Shown: positions 50,864 through 60,979, numbered from the stretch's first letter. The stretch is 64,000 nt of DNA from Streptomyces sp. ISL-43 (GCF_018614195.1 NZ_JAGGOT010000023.1:124001-188000); one strand, 5' to 3'. Made by a program: numbers and translations. Notes: generated by a model not told the origin, from the sequence alone.

Positions 50864-53127
50864 GTGACGGGCTCCTTCACGCGGCCCCCGCCCGTGTCGA
50901 GGCCGGCGGCGGCGAGTTCCGCGCGCTCCTCGGCGGTCGGGATCAGCCCGGCCGGCGCGACGAGCCTGGACTCGGTCCAGGGTACCTCGGCCAGGGTGAC
51001 CGACTCGGGCTTGCGGATGGCCTTGAGACAGGTCCGGGCCGCGTCCACCAGCACGATGATGATCAGCAGCGCGAAGAACACCGACAGGACACCGTCCACC
51101 GTGGCGTTGGTGACCACGGTGTGCATCTCGTCCATGGTCTTCGCGGGCTTGAGGACCTTGCCCGCGTCGATGCCGTCCTGGTAGACGTCCCGCTGCGCGA
51201 AGAAGCCGATCTTCGGGTTGTCGGAGAAGATCTTCTGATAACTGGCGGTGAGCGTGACGGCCAGGTCCCACGCCAGTGGAACACCCGTCACCCAGGCCCA
51301 CTTGAGCCGGCCGGACTTGATCAGCAGGGTGGTGCAGACGGCCAGGGCGACCGCGGCGAGGAGCTGGTTCGCGATGCCGAACAGCGGGAAGAGCTGGTTG
51401 ATGCCGCCCAGCGGGTCCTTGACGCCGACCCACAGGAAGTAGCCCCAGCCGCCGACGACGACCGCGCTCGCGAACCAGACGCCAGGCTTCCAGCTGACGT
51501 CCTTGAAGGACTTGTGCACGTTGCCGAGGGTGTCCTGCAGCATGAAGCGGCCCACGCGGGTGCCCGCGTCGACCGTGGTCAGGATGAACAGGGCCTCGAA
51601 CATGATCGCGAAGTGGTACCAGAACGCCTTCATCGAGGCGCCGCCGATCACGGCCGAGAAGATCTCCGACATTCCGAGTGCGAAGGTCGGCGCGCCGCCC
51701 GTACGGGAGAGCAGGCTGGTCTCTTCCACGTCCTTCGCGGCCTGCGCGAGGGCCTCGGGGGAGATGGCGAAGCCGAAGTTCGTCACCGCCTGCGAGGCGG
51801 TCTCGACGGTGGCTCCGACGACTCCGCCGGGGGAGTTGATCGCGAAGTACAGGCCCGGATCGATGATGCAGGCGGCGATGATCGCCATGACGGCGACGAA
51901 GGACTCGGTCAGCATCGCGCCGTAGCCGATGACCCTGACCTGGGTCTCCTTCTGGATCATCTTCGGGGTGGTGCCCGAGGAGACCAGCGAGTGGAAGCCG
52001 GACAGTGCTCCGCAGGCGATGGTGATGAAGACGAACGGGAACATCGAGCCGGCGAAGACCGGGCCGTCGCCGCGCGAGGCGAAGTCGGTGACCGCCGGCA
52101 TCTTCAGCGTCGGCACGGCGATGACCACGCCCACGGCGAGCAGCCCGATCGTGCCCACCTTCATGAAGGTGGAGAGGTAGTCGCGCGGGGCGAGCAGCAT
52201 CCACACCGGCAGCACGGACGCCACGAAGCCGTACGCGATCATCCAGATGACCAGCGTCTCCTTCTCCAAGGTGAAGGTGTCCGCCAGCGAGGACTCCGCG
52301 ACCCAGCCGCCCGCGACGATGGCGAGCAGCAGCAGCGCGACACCGACGACGGAGACCTCGGTGACCCGGCCCGGGCGCAGGACGCGCAGGTAGAAGCCCA
52401 TGAAGAGGGCGATCGGGATGGTCATGCCGATGGAGAAGACGCCCCACGGCGAGTGCGCCAGCGCGTTGACGATGACCAGGGCCAGCACCGCCAGCAGGAT
52501 GATCATGATGGCGAACACGCCGACCAGCGCGGCGGCGCCGCCGACCGGGCCGATCTCGTCCCGGGCCATCTGGCCGAGCGAGCGGCCGTTGCGCCGGGTG
52601 GAGAAGAAGAGCGTGACCATGTCCTGGACGGCGCCCGCGAAGATCACGCCCACGACGATCCAGATGGTGCCGGGCAGGTAGCCCATCTGCGAGGCGAGTA
52701 CGGGACCCACGAGCGGCCCGGCGCCGGCGATGGCGGCGAAGTGGTGGCCGAAAAGCACCCGTCGGTCGGTCGGGTGGAAGTCGACACCGTTGTCAAGGCG
52801 TTCGGCGGGGGTGGCGCGGGTCTTGTCCACCTTCAGGACACGGTTCGCGATGAAGCGCGCGTAGAAGCGGTACCCGATGGCGTACGAGCCCAGCGCGGCG
52901 GCGAGCAGCCAGGCGGCCGAGATCTCCTCGCCGCGCGAGAGCGCCAGCACGCCCCAGCCGATGGCCCCCACAAGGCCGACGAGCACCCACAGGGCCACCG
53001 ACCTGGGGGACATGCCCCCGAGGCCGCCCCGCGCGTCCGCCGGGCCCCCCGATGGAGAGGGCGAGCCCGGCGTGGTGCCCGGACCCGCCGCGTTCCGTTC
53101 TGTTTCCGATGCTTCCGGTTCCGGCAT
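50860..53127 (-). CDS. cstA: CstA-type pyruvate/peptide transporter
   Basis: A 755-residue carbon-starvation-protein transporter with about 16 membrane helices. Signatures are GHHFAAIAGAGPLVGPVLA, CGALSGFHSLVSSGTTPK and FALGMSEIFSAVIGG. A 40-residue Gly/Pro-rich cytoplasmic N-terminus precedes the first helix. The substrate may be pyruvate or peptides, by homology. The ATG is at 53127. No two-component regulator is adjacent. Confidence 0.92.
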   Translation of the reverse strand: MPEPEASETERNAAGPGTTPGSPSPSGGPADARGGLGGMSPRSVALWVLVGLVGAIGWGVLALSRGEEISAAWLLAAALGSYAIGYRFYARFIANRVLKVDKTRATPAERLDNGVDFHPTDRRVLFGHHFAAIAGAGPLVGPVLASQMGYLPGTIWIVVGVIFAGAVQDMVTLFFSTRRNGRSLGQMARDEIGPVGGAAALVGVFAIMIILLAVLALVIVNALAHSPWGVFSIGMTIPIALFMGFYLRVLRPGRVTEVSVVGVALLLLAIVAGGWVAESSLADTFTLEKETLVIWMIAYGFVASVLPVWMLLAPRDYLSTFMKVGTIGLLAVGVVIAVPTLKMPAVTDFASRGDGPVFAGSMFPFVFITIACGALSGFHSLVSSGTTPKMIQKETQVRVIGYGAMLTESFVAVMAIIAACIIDPGLYFAINSPGGVVGATVETASQAVTNFGFAISPEALAQAAKDVEETSLLSRTGGAPTFALGMSEIFSAVIGGASMKAFWYHFAIMFEALFILTTVDAGTRVGRFMLQDTLGNVHKSFKDVSWKPGVWFASAVVVGGWGYFLWVGVKDPLGGINQLFPLFGIANQLLAAVALAVCTTLLIKSGRLKWAWVTGVPLAWDLAVTLTASYQKIFSDNPKIGFFAQRDVYQDGIDAGKVLKPAKTMDEMHTVVTNATVDGVLSVFFALLIIIVLVDAARTCLKAIRKPESVTLAEVPWTESRLVAPAGLIPTAEERAELAAAGLDTGGGRVKEPVT

Positions 53128-53237
53128 TATCTCTCGTCCCCTCGTCGATCATCTGCGTAAGCGCAGGGAATCTACGGGGGCCCGACCGCTGGAGGTAAGC
53201 CCCCGTCCGCATAGCGGGAACGAGAGTCAACTACGGA

Positions 53238-54002
53238 TCAGAGGGCGGGGCGCTGGAGTCGGGCGACGAACTTGTAACGATCGCCGCGGTAGACGGAACG
53301 CACCCACTCGACGGGCTCTCCGTCGGCATCCAGCGAGTGGCGCGAAAGCATCAGCATCGGCAGGCCGACGTCGGTGCCGAGCAGGCCGGCCTCCCGCGGG
53401 GTGGCCAGCGAGGTCTCGATGGTCTCCTCGGCCTCGGCGAGGCGTACGTCGTACACCTCGGCCAGGGCGGTGTAGAGGGACGTGTACTTGACCAGCGAAC
53501 GGCGCAGCGCGGGAAAGCGCTTGGCCGAGAGATGGGTGGTCTCGATGGCCATCGGCTCGCCGCTCGCCAGCCGGAGCCGCTCGATGCGCAGGACCCGGCC
53601 GCCCGTGGCGATCTTGAGCAGACCGGCGAGGGTGTCGTCGGCCGTCACGTAGCCGATGTCCAGGAGCTGGGACGTGGGCTCCAGGCCCTGGGCCCTCATG
53701 TCCTCGGTGTACGAGGAGAGTTGGAGCGGCTGGGAGACCTTCGGCTTGGCGACGAAGGTGCCCTTGCCCTGGATCCTTTCCAGCCGTCCCTCGACGACGA
53801 GCTCCTGGAGCGCCTGTCGCACCGTGGTGCGGGAGGTGTCGAATTCGGCCGCGAGCGTGCGCTCGGGCGGTACCGGCGTGCCCGGTGGCAGTGTTTCGGT
53901 CATGTCGAGCAAGTGCCGCTTGAGTCGGTAGTACTTGGGCACGCGTGCCGTGCGGGTGGCTGCCCCGCCATCCGGCTCCGTGGTCGCCCCTTCGGTGGCC
54001 AT
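53238..54002 (-). CDS. dasR: GntR/HutC-family aminosugar regulator DasR
   Basis: A 254-residue regulator, the same length as S. coelicolor DasR (SCO5231). The winged helix is [20 protein letters not shown] then [16 protein letters not shown]. The C-terminal UTRA effector domain senses aminosugar phosphates ([19 protein letters not shown], then [15 protein letters not shown]). The ATG at 54002 has GGAAGG upstream and matches the family length; the ATG at 54041 would add 13 residues. DasR binds dre sites, two of which lie in the gap before dasA. Confidence 0.96.
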   Translation of the reverse strand: MATEGATTEPDGGAATRTARVPKYYRLKRHLLDMTETLPPGTPVPPERTLAAEFDTSRTTVRQALQELVVEGRLERIQGKGTFVAKPKVSQPLQLSSYTEDMRAQGLEPTSQLLDIGYVTADDTLAGLLKIATGGRVLRIERLRLASGEPMAIETTHLSAKRFPALRRSLVKYTSLYTALAEVYDVRLAEAEETIETSLATPREAGLLGTDVGLPMLMLSRHSLDADGEPVEWVRSVYRGDRYKFVARLQRPAL

Positions 54003-54161
54003 CGCCGCCCGCCTTCCCGACTCCAGTTTCGTTGCCGTCACCGGCTCCTCCGATATGTGCGGTCACATCGTGACACGGGTGGGAGGACAGGCCTCCTCCC
54101 TCCCCCAGGTGTCGGTCCGATAACGGACCGAGCACCCGCTCATTAGACCCTTGACACCCCT

Positions 54162-54177
54162 AAAGGTCTAGGCCAAG
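54162..54177. promoter_or_regulatory. DasR operator (dre) 1, dasR-dasA interval
   Basis: AAAGGTCTAGGCCAAG has the core GGTCTAGGCC, one base from the ideal GGTCTAGACC of dre sites. Confidence 0.7.
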
Positions 54178-54185
54178 CTCCAGCT

Positions 54186-54201
54186 ACTGGTCTACACCAA
54201 T
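54186..54201. promoter_or_regulatory. DasR operator (dre) 2, upstream of dasA
   Basis: ACTGGTCTACACCAAT matches the dre consensus ACTGGTCTAGACCAGT at all but a few positions. It lies 9 bases after dre 1, so the two can be bound side by side. Confidence 0.85.
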
Positions 54202-54297
54202 ATGGATCGGATCCCGGCCCCACGGGCAGTACTTGACGCTTTTGAGTCACCGCGGCGGGCGAGGGAAGTTGCAGGCAGCATCCCTGAGGAGGGTGGC

Positions 54298-55581
54298 GTG
54301 AAGCGCAAGCTCATCGCGGCGGTCAGTGTCGCGGGCATGATGGTCGGAGTCGCGGCGTGCGGCAACGGCGGCGACGACAAGGCGAAGACCGACGCGGGTG
54401 GCGCCAAGGAGATCACCGTCTGGGTGATGGACGGCTCCGCACCGAAGACCTGGATCGACGCGGTCAACGCGGAGTTCTCGGCCAAGCACCCCGGTGTCAC
54501 GGTCAAGGTGGAGGTCCAGCCGTGGAAGGGCATCCAGGAGAAGGTCACCACGGCCCTCTCCGAGAACACCCCGCCGGACGTTCTGGAGCTCGGCAACACC
54601 CAGACCGCCGGTTACGCGGTCACCGGTGGCCTCGCCGACCTGACCAAGGACAAGCCCAAGCTCGGCGCGGACGCCTGGAACAAGAGCGGTCTGGCCTCGG
54701 CCGAGATCGACGGAAAGCTCTACTCCGCTCCGTGGTACGCGGCCAACCGCGTCGTCATCTACGACAAGAAGGCCTTCGAGAAGGCCGGCGTCACGGCGCC
54801 GAAGACCCGCGACGAGTGGGTGGCCGGTCTGGAGAAGCTGAAGGCGGCCGACCCGGCCTCGCAGCCGATCTACCTGCCCGGCCAGAGCTGGTACGTCCTC
54901 GCCGGTCTGATCTGGGACGAGGGCGGCGACCTCGCCACCAAGGACGGCGACAAGTGGAAGGGTGGTCTCGGTACCCCCCAGGCCGCTTCCGCGATGGAGT
55001 TCTACAAGAAGCTCCAGTCCTTCTCCACCGCCCCGAAGGACAAGGACGAGGCGAACCCGCAGCAGTCCACCGACGTCGTTCCCAAGGGTGGCGTCGCCTC
55101 CTGGATCGGTCTCGGCTGGGAGGCCGGCGGTGCCGAGAAGGCGCTGAAGGAGGCGGGCAAGGAAGCCGACTTCGGCTACTTCCCGATCCCGGGCAAGACC
55201 GCCGACAAGCCGGGCACCGTCTTCCTCGGTGGCTCGAACCTGGCGATCGCCGAGCGCTCCAAGAACAAGGACCTCGCCAAGGAGTGGCTGGCCCTCGCCG
55301 CAGGCAAGGACCAGATGACCAAGTACGCCGCCGAGACCAAGGGTGCCCTGCTCCCGAACCAGGTCGGCGCGAACTTCACCCCGGCGGCGGGCTCCTTCGC
55401 CGAGGCGATGGCCAAGGCGGGCGCCAACGGCAAGATCACCCCGGTGACCCCGGGCTGGGCGAACGTCGAGACCGAGCCGAACCCCATCAAGGAGTTCATG
55501 GCCAAGGTCCTGAAGGGTGAGGACGCCGCCAAGGCGGGTGCGGACGCGGACAAGGAAATCGCGAACCGCATCAACAAGTAA
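54298..55581 (+). CDS. dasA: Chitobiose-binding lipoprotein DasA (ABC transporter)
   Basis: A 427-residue extracytoplasmic sugar-binding lipoprotein. The signal peptide has lipobox GVAAC near residue 21. Family-1 solute-binding features follow (EITVWVMDGSAPKTWIDAV, PPDVLELGNTQTAGYAV, YSAPWYAANRVVIYDKKAF). DasABC imports N,N'-diacetylchitobiose together with the shared ATPase MsiK. The GTG at 54298 has GAGGAGGG upstream. It is repressed by DasR at the adjacent dre sites. Confidence 0.95.
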   Translation: MKRKLIAAVSVAGMMVGVAACGNGGDDKAKTDAGGAKEITVWVMDGSAPKTWIDAVNAEFSAKHPGVTVKVEVQPWKGIQEKVTTALSENTPPDVLELGNTQTAGYAVTGGLADLTKDKPKLGADAWNKSGLASAEIDGKLYSAPWYAANRVVIYDKKAFEKAGVTAPKTRDEWVAGLEKLKAADPASQPIYLPGQSWYVLAGLIWDEGGDLATKDGDKWKGGLGTPQAASAMEFYKKLQSFSTAPKDKDEANPQQSTDVVPKGGVASWIGLGWEAGGAEKALKEAGKEADFGYFPIPGKTADKPGTVFLGGSNLAIAERSKNKDLAKEWLALAAGKDQMTKYAAETKGALLPNQVGANFTPAAGSFAEAMAKAGANGKITPVTPGWANVETEPNPIKEFMAKVLKGEDAAKAGADADKEIANRINK

Positions 55582-55774
55582 CACCCCGAAGTACCGGCGG
55601 TACCGGCAGCACCAGCAGTACCTGGAGTACCAGAAGTGAACGCACCGGGGGGTGCGGCGGGCGCCCGCAGCGCCCGCCGCGCCCCCGGTCGCGCATTGAC
55701 AGACGTAAGCGCCGCCTGCTCCGAGCGGGGAAGCGGGTGCGAGTCGCCACAGTCAACCGCGAGGAAGCCAAGAC

Positions 55775-56800
55775 ATGACCGTGCACTCCCAGGGAGCGGC
55801 GACCTCCGCTCCACAGGACGCACCACAGAAGTCCGCCGGGCCGGCCCAGACGCCGCCGCCCACCGGAGCGACGAAGGCAGCGTCCACGTCTCCTCGCGGG
55901 GGCAGAAAGTCGCTCCCCTCAGGGTGGTTGCCCTACCTCCTGATCGGGCCGGCCGTGCTCAGCATGGCGATCCTGCTGCTGTACCCGCTGGTCAAGAACA
56001 TCATCCTGTCGTTCCAGAAGGTCGACAAGATCGAGTTCATCCAGCGGAAGTCGCCGTTCAACGGCGTGGACAACTACACCGAGCTGCTGGGTGACGCGCA
56101 GTTCTGGACCGTGGTGGTCCGCAGCTTCCTTTTCACCGCCGCCAACGTCCTCCTGATCATGGTGATCGGCAGCCTCATCGGCCTGCTGCTGAACCGGCTC
56201 GGCAAGTGGATGCGCCTGGTCCTGTCGATGGCGCTGGTGATGGCCTGGGCCATGCCGATCGTCGCCTCCGTGACCGTCTTCCAGTGGCTGTTCGACGAGC
56301 AGTTCGGCGTCATGAACTGGGTGATGCGCACGCTCGGTTTCGCGGGCTACGACCAGCACAACTGGTTCGAGACCGGCCTGTCCACCATGGTGATCATCAC
56401 GGTGCTGGTGGCCTGGGGCTCCATCCCCTTCGTCGCCCTCAACATGTACGCCGGCCTGACCACCGTCAGCGGCGAGCTGTACGAGGCCGCGCGCATGGAC
56501 GGCGCCAACGGCTGGCAGACCTTCTGGAAGGTCGTCTTCCCGAACCTCAAGTCGTTCTTCCTGGTCACCACGTTCCTCGAGGTCATCTGGGTCTTCAAGG
56601 CCTTCACCCAGATCTACGCGATGAACAAGGGCGGCCCCGACCGCGGCTCCGAGACCCTGACGATCTACGCGTACGTCGAGGGCCAGAGCCAGGGCCATTA
56701 CGGCCTGGCCGCGGCGATCTCCGTCCTGACGATCGTGATGCTCGTGATCGTCATGTCCTTCTACTTCCGTCTGATCCTGAAGCAGGAGGAGGAGCAGTGA
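55775..56800 (+). CDS. dasB: ABC sugar permease DasB
   Basis: A 341-residue MalF-type permease. A 60-residue disordered N-terminus is followed by six membrane helices and the EAA loop (YEAARMDGANGWQTFWKVVF). The ATG at 55775 has GAGGAAG upstream. The 193-base gap to dasA contains no gene. Confidence 0.95.
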   Translation: MTVHSQGAATSAPQDAPQKSAGPAQTPPPTGATKAASTSPRGGRKSLPSGWLPYLLIGPAVLSMAILLLYPLVKNIILSFQKVDKIEFIQRKSPFNGVDNYTELLGDAQFWTVVVRSFLFTAANVLLIMVIGSLIGLLLNRLGKWMRLVLSMALVMAWAMPIVASVTVFQWLFDEQFGVMNWVMRTLGFAGYDQHNWFETGLSTMVIITVLVAWGSIPFVALNMYAGLTTVSGELYEAARMDGANGWQTFWKVVFPNLKSFFLVTTFLEVIWVFKAFTQIYAMNKGGPDRGSETLTIYAYVEGQSQGHYGLAAAISVLTIVMLVIVMSFYFRLILKQEEEQ

Positions 56801-57693
56801 GCACCACCACCGCCCCGAAGCCCGCGCCGTCCGCGCCGTCCGCGAAGCCCCAGCAGCTGCGCAACCGCCGGCCGATCCGCCCCGCTGCGGTCGTCAAGAA
56901 CGCAGGCGCCCTGCTGCTGGCCGTCCTCTTCGTCTTCCCCGTCTACTGGATGTTCTCCTCGGCGCTCAAGCCGTCCAGCGAGATCCTCTCCAAGGACCCC
57001 GTCTTCGTCTTCACCCCGACGACGGACAACTTCACCAAGGCCACCGGCGTCGACCTGTTCTGGACCTACGTCACGAACAGCTTCATCGTCACCGTCGGAG
57101 CCGTCGGGCTCGCCCTGATCGTCGCCCTCGCCGCGAGCTTCGCCATCGCCCGCATGAAGTTCAAGGGCCGCAAGGGCCTCGTGCTCGGCGTGATGATGGC
57201 CCAGATGGCCCCCTGGGAGGTCATGGTCATCGCGATGTACATGATCGCCCGTGACTCCGAGATGCTGAACAGCCTCCCGCTGCTCACCGCGATCTACTTC
57301 GTGATGGTCCTGCCCTTCACCATCTGGACCCTGCGCGGCTTCATCGCCGCCGTCCCGGTGACCCTGGAGGAAGCCGCCCAGATCGACGGCTGCACCCGCG
57401 GCCAGGCCTTCCGCAAGGTGATCTTCCCGCTGCTGGCCCCCGGCCTGATGTCCACCTCGCTCTTCGGCTTCATCACGGCCTGGAACGAGTTCGCGATGGT
57501 CCTGATCCTGAACAAGGACAAGACCGCGCAGACCCTGCCGCTGTGGCTGACCCAGTTCCAGACGGCCTTCGGCAACGACTGGGGCGCCACCATGGCCGCG
57601 TCCTCGCTCTTCGCGGTCCCGGTGCTGCTCATCTTCGTCTTCCTCCAGCGCAAGGCCGTCGGCGGCATGACCGCCGGCGCCGTGAAGGGATAA
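56797..57693 (+). CDS. dasC: ABC sugar permease DasC
   Basis: A 298-residue MalG-type permease with six membrane helices and the EAA loop (LEEAAQIDGCTRGQAFRKV). The GTG start overlaps the dasB stop (GTGA), with GGAGGAGGAG upstream. Confidence 0.95.
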   Translation: MSTTTAPKPAPSAPSAKPQQLRNRRPIRPAAVVKNAGALLLAVLFVFPVYWMFSSALKPSSEILSKDPVFVFTPTTDNFTKATGVDLFWTYVTNSFIVTVGAVGLALIVALAASFAIARMKFKGRKGLVLGVMMAQMAPWEVMVIAMYMIARDSEMLNSLPLLTAIYFVMVLPFTIWTLRGFIAAVPVTLEEAAQIDGCTRGQAFRKVIFPLLAPGLMSTSLFGFITAWNEFAMVLILNKDKTAQTLPLWLTQFQTAFGNDWGATMAASSLFAVPVLLIFVFLQRKAVGGMTAGAVKG

Positions 57694-57699
57694 CGGCCC

Positions 57700-59208
57700 A
57701 TGACTGTCCTTGCGCACCGCAGGACTGCGCCTGATTCGAATGACGGCTTGACCCGGGACGCGCTCGCGGTCCTCCAGCCCGGCTTCGAGGGCACCACCGC
57801 CCCCGCCTGGCTGCTGCGCCGGGTCTCCGAGGGCCTCACCGCCGTAGGCCTCTTCGGCCGCAACATCGCCTCGCCCGAGCAGCTCGCCGCGCTGACCGCG
57901 CAGCTGCGGGGCGAGCGGGACGACGTCCTCGTCGCCATCGACGAGGAGGGCGGCGACGTCACCCGCCTGGAGGTCCGGGGCGGCTCGTCCTTCCCCGGCA
58001 ACCTGGCGCTCGGCGCCGTGGACGACGTCGACCTGACCCGCGACGTCGCCCGCGAGCTGGGCCGCCGCCTCGCCGAGTGCGGGGTCAACCTCAACTGGGC
58101 CCCGTCCGCCGACGTCAACTCCAACCCGGACAACCCGGTCATCGGCGTACGGTCCTTCGGCGCCGACACCCGGCTCACCGCCCGGCACACCGCCGCGTAC
58201 GTCGAGGGCCTCCAGGCCGCCGGCGTCGCCGCCTGCACCAAGCACTTCCCCGGCCACGGCGACACCAACGTCGACTCGCACCACGCGTTGCCGCGCATCG
58301 ACGTGGACCTCGACACCCTGGCCGCGCGCGAACTCGTACCGTTCCGGGCGGCCATCGAGGCCGGCACCAAGGCCGTCATGAGCGCGCACATCCTGGTGCC
58401 CGCCCTGGACCCGACCCGGCCGGCCACCCTCAGCCCGCAGATCCTCACCGGTCTGCTGCGCAAGGAGCTCGGCTACGACGGCCTCATCGTCACCGACGGC
58501 ATGGAGATGAACGCCATCGCCGGGACGTACGGGATCGAGCGCGGATCGGTGCTGGCCATCGCGGCCGGCGCCGACGCCATCTGCGTCGGCGGCGGGCTCG
58601 CCGACGAGGACACCGTGCTGCGGCTGCGCGACGCGCTGGTCGCGGCCGTGCGCGAGGGCGCACTGCCCGAGGAGCGGCTCGCCGAGGCCGCCGCCCGGGT
58701 CCGCTCGCTGGCCGAGTGGACCCGTCAGGTCCGTCAGGGCGCGCGGTCGGAGGGGAGCAGCGCGCCCGGCATCGGACTGGCGGCGGCCCGCCGCGCCGTG
58801 GTCGTGACGGGTTCGCCCGCCGCGGCCGCCCCGGTCAACGCGCCGTACGTCGCGACGCTCACCCCGGTCGCCAACATCGCGGTCGGCGACGAGACCCCGT
58901 GGGGGGTGGCCGGGGAACTGGCCGCGCTGATCCCGGGTACCGAGTCGGGCGTGTACCCGCAGGGTTCGGCCGCTTCCGGCATCCTGGCCGCGGCGGGGAG
59001 CCGTACCGTCGTCGCGGTGGTGCGCGACGCGCACCGCCACCCGTGGATGACGGAGGCCCTGGACGCGCTGGTCGCGGCGCGGCCGCAGACGATCGTGGTC
59101 GAGATGGGCCTGCCGCGGGCCGAGCCGCGCGGCGCGCTGCACATCGCCACGCACGGCGCCGCCCGGGTGTGCGGGCGGGCGGCCGCGGAGATCATCGCGG
59201 GCGTCTAG
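57700..59208 (+). CDS. dasD: GH3 beta-N-acetylhexosaminidase-like hydrolase DasD
   Basis: A 502-residue NagZ-type family-3 glycosidase. The catalytic loop is KHFPGHGDTNVDSHHALP (acid/base His-Asp dyad). The nucleophile Asp is in VTDGMEMNAI, and a C-terminal Rossmann-like domain is present. No signal peptide is visible, so it should act in the cytosol on chitobiose brought in by DasABC. It starts 7 bases after dasC. Confidence 0.92.
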   Translation: MTVLAHRRTAPDSNDGLTRDALAVLQPGFEGTTAPAWLLRRVSEGLTAVGLFGRNIASPEQLAALTAQLRGERDDVLVAIDEEGGDVTRLEVRGGSSFPGNLALGAVDDVDLTRDVARELGRRLAECGVNLNWAPSADVNSNPDNPVIGVRSFGADTRLTARHTAAYVEGLQAAGVAACTKHFPGHGDTNVDSHHALPRIDVDLDTLAARELVPFRAAIEAGTKAVMSAHILVPALDPTRPATLSPQILTGLLRKELGYDGLIVTDGMEMNAIAGTYGIERGSVLAIAAGADAICVGGGLADEDTVLRLRDALVAAVREGALPEERLAEAAARVRSLAEWTRQVRQGARSEGSSAPGIGLAAARRAVVVTGSPAAAAPVNAPYVATLTPVANIAVGDETPWGVAGELAALIPGTESGVYPQGSAASGILAAAGSRTVVAVVRDAHRHPWMTEALDALVAARPQTIVVEMGLPRAEPRGALHIATHGAARVCGRAAAEIIAGV

Positions 59209-59222
59209 CCGCCGCAAGGACC

Positions 59223-59257
59223 GGAGCCGGGCACCCGTCACGGGGGTGTCCGGCTCC
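59223..59257 (+). terminator. dasABCD terminator
   Basis: GGAGCCGGGCACCC pairs with GGGTGTCCGGCTCC, one G-T/C-A mismatch. Confidence 0.7.
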
Positions 59258-59287
59258 GCCGCGTCCGCTCCGCCCGTGTGCGGGTAC

Positions 59288-59333
59288 ACGGCGAAGGCCG
59301 GGCTTCCCCCAGGGGAAACCCGGCCTTCGCCGT
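59288..59333. terminator. Bidirectional terminator between dasD and nagB
   Basis: ACGGCGAAGGCCGGG pairs perfectly with CCCGGCCTTCGCCGT. The inner part (CTTCCCC / GGGGAAA) continues the stem almost to the loop. Confidence 0.85.
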
Positions 59334-59353
59334 ACTCGCGGGCGCCTGCGCGC

Positions 59354-60139
59354 TTACAGGCCCTGCCAGGCGGGCTTGTTGGCGTACGTGTGGCGGAAGT
59401 AGTCCGCCAGCTTCAGCTTGGACGCGGCGGCCTCGTCCACGACGACCGTGGCGTGGCGGTGCAGCTGGAGCGCGGAGGCCGGTACGAGGGCGGACAGCGG
59501 ACCCTCGACGGTCTGCGCGACGGCCTCGGCCTTGCCCTCGCCGGTGGCCAGCAGGACCAGGTGGCGGGCGTCGAGGATCGTGCCGATGCCCTGGGTGATG
59601 ACGTGGTGGGGCACCTGCTCCATGTCGTTGTCGAAGAAGCGCGCGTTGTCGACGCGGGTCTGCTCCGTCAGCGTCTTGATGCGGGTGCGGGAGGCGAGCG
59701 AGGAGCAGGGCTCGTTGAAGCCGATGTGCCCGTCGGTGCCGATGCCGAGCAGCTGGAGGTCGACGCCGCCGGCGGCGGCGAGGGCCTGGTCGTACGCGTC
59801 GCACGCGGCGACGATGTCGGCGGCGCTGCCGTCGGGGCCCATGAAGGAGGCCTCGGACAGGCCCAGCGGCTCGACGACCTCGCGCAGGACGACGGCGCGG
59901 TAGGACTCGGGGTGCCCGGCCGGCAGGCCGACGTACTCGTCGAGCTGGCAGATGCGGGCCTTCGAGGCGTCGACCTTGCCGGCCTTGACCTGGGCGGCGA
60001 GGGCCTCGTAGATGGGCAGCGGGGTAGAGCCGGTCGCCACCCCGAGCAGGGCGTCGGGCTTGCGCCGGACCAGGGCGGCCATGGCCTCCGCGATGAGCTC
60101 GCCGCCTGCCTTGGCGTCCGGGACGATGACAACTTCCAC
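59354..60139 (-). CDS. nagB: Glucosamine-6-phosphate deaminase NagB
   Basis: A 261-residue deaminase that makes fructose-6-phosphate and ammonia from GlcN-6-P. Features are LLGVATGSTPLPIY (phosphate loop), QLDEYVGLP (catalytic Asp) and LGIGTDGHIGFNEP (His). The GTG is at 60139 (VEVVIVPDA). It is controlled through the dre site upstream. Confidence 0.96.
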   Translation of the reverse strand: MEVVIVPDAKAGGELIAEAMAALVRRKPDALLGVATGSTPLPIYEALAAQVKAGKVDASKARICQLDEYVGLPAGHPESYRAVVLREVVEPLGLSEASFMGPDGSAADIVAACDAYDQALAAAGGVDLQLLGIGTDGHIGFNEPCSSLASRTRIKTLTEQTRVDNARFFDNDMEQVPHHVITQGIGTILDARHLVLLATGEGKAEAVAQTVEGPLSALVPASALQLHRHATVVVDEAAASKLKLADYFRHTYANKPAWQGL

Positions 60140-60168
60140 GCGGGGCCTGCCGATCTGGAGTGTGACGT

Positions 60169-60184
60169 TGTGGTATAGACCAAT
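60169..60184. promoter_or_regulatory. DasR operator (dre) 3, upstream of nagB
   Basis: TGTGGTATAGACCAAT has the core GGTATAGACC, 30 bases upstream of the nagB start. Confidence 0.85.
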
Positions 60185-60360
60185 CTAGCAGAGGCGGCCG
60201 CCCGTTGTCGGGCTTTCGCCACTGTCCATCGTGGTCCGGATCGGCCGTCGAGGCCTCCCGGGGCCCGGCCGCCGGCGGAGCCTTTCCCTCCCCTCGGGCC
60301 CGCCCACGGCGCCCCCCTTTCGGTAGCGGTCGCCAGGGAAGGGGACCGTGCCGGATTCCA

Positions 60361-60378
60361 TAGTGACCGCTATAGAAT
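60361..60378 (+). promoter_or_regulatory. -10 and inverted repeat of the TetR gene at 60386
   Basis: TAGAAT (60373-60378) lies 7 bases before the ATG, which implies a leaderless transcript. ATAG-TGACCG-CTAT overlaps it and may be the operator of this TetR protein. Confidence 0.5.
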
Positions 60379-60385
60379 GTGCCGC

Positions 60386-60979
60386 ATGGTGACCGGACAG
60401 CGCGGCAGGCCCCGCTCCTTCGACCGCGACGCGGCCCTCGGCAAGGCGATGTTCGCTTTCTGGGAGCGCGGCTACGAGGCGACGTCGATCTCCGATCTCA
60501 CCGCCGCGTGCGGGATCGGCGCGCCGAGCCTCTACGCCGCCTTCGGCGACAAGCGCAAGCTCTTCGACGAGGCCGTGGAGGCCTACGGCGGCCGGTACGG
60601 GGACTTCGGGGCCGTCGCGCTCGCCGAGGAGCCCACAGCCCGCGCGGCCGTGGGGCGCATGCTGCGCGAGGCGGCCGCGGTCTACACGGACCCGGCCCAC
60701 CCGCGGGGCTGCATGGTGATCAGCGCGGCCGTCAACACCACCTCGGACGAGGTCGCGGAGGCGCTGCGCGAGCGGCGCGAGGCCAACTTGAAGACGTTCG
60801 AGCGCCGGATCGGGGCCGATGTGGCCGCGGGCGTCCTGCCGGCCGGTACGGACGCGCGGGCGCTGGCCCGCTTCGCCGGGGCCGTGCTGCAGGGGATGTC
60901 CCAGCAGTCGCGCGACGGCGCGAGCCGCGAGGAGCTGGAAGCGGTTGCGGAGACGGCCCTGCGGGCCTGGCCGCGATAG
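60386..60979 (+). CDS. TetR-family regulator
   Basis: A 197-residue TetR protein of the AcrR/YcfQ-like type. The helix-turn-helix is TSISDLTAACGIGAPSLYAA then FGDKRKLF. The C-terminal part resembles the TetR_C group with HPRGCMVISAAVNTT. The ATG at 60386 (MVTGQRGRPRSF) is placed right after a -10 element. The target is unknown. Confidence 0.88.
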   Translation: MVTGQRGRPRSFDRDAALGKAMFAFWERGYEATSISDLTAACGIGAPSLYAAFGDKRKLFDEAVEAYGGRYGDFGAVALAEEPTARAAVGRMLREAAAVYTDPAHPRGCMVISAAVNTTSDEVAEALRERREANLKTFERRIGADVAAGVLPAGTDARALARFAGAVLQGMSQQSRDGASREELEAVAETALRAWPR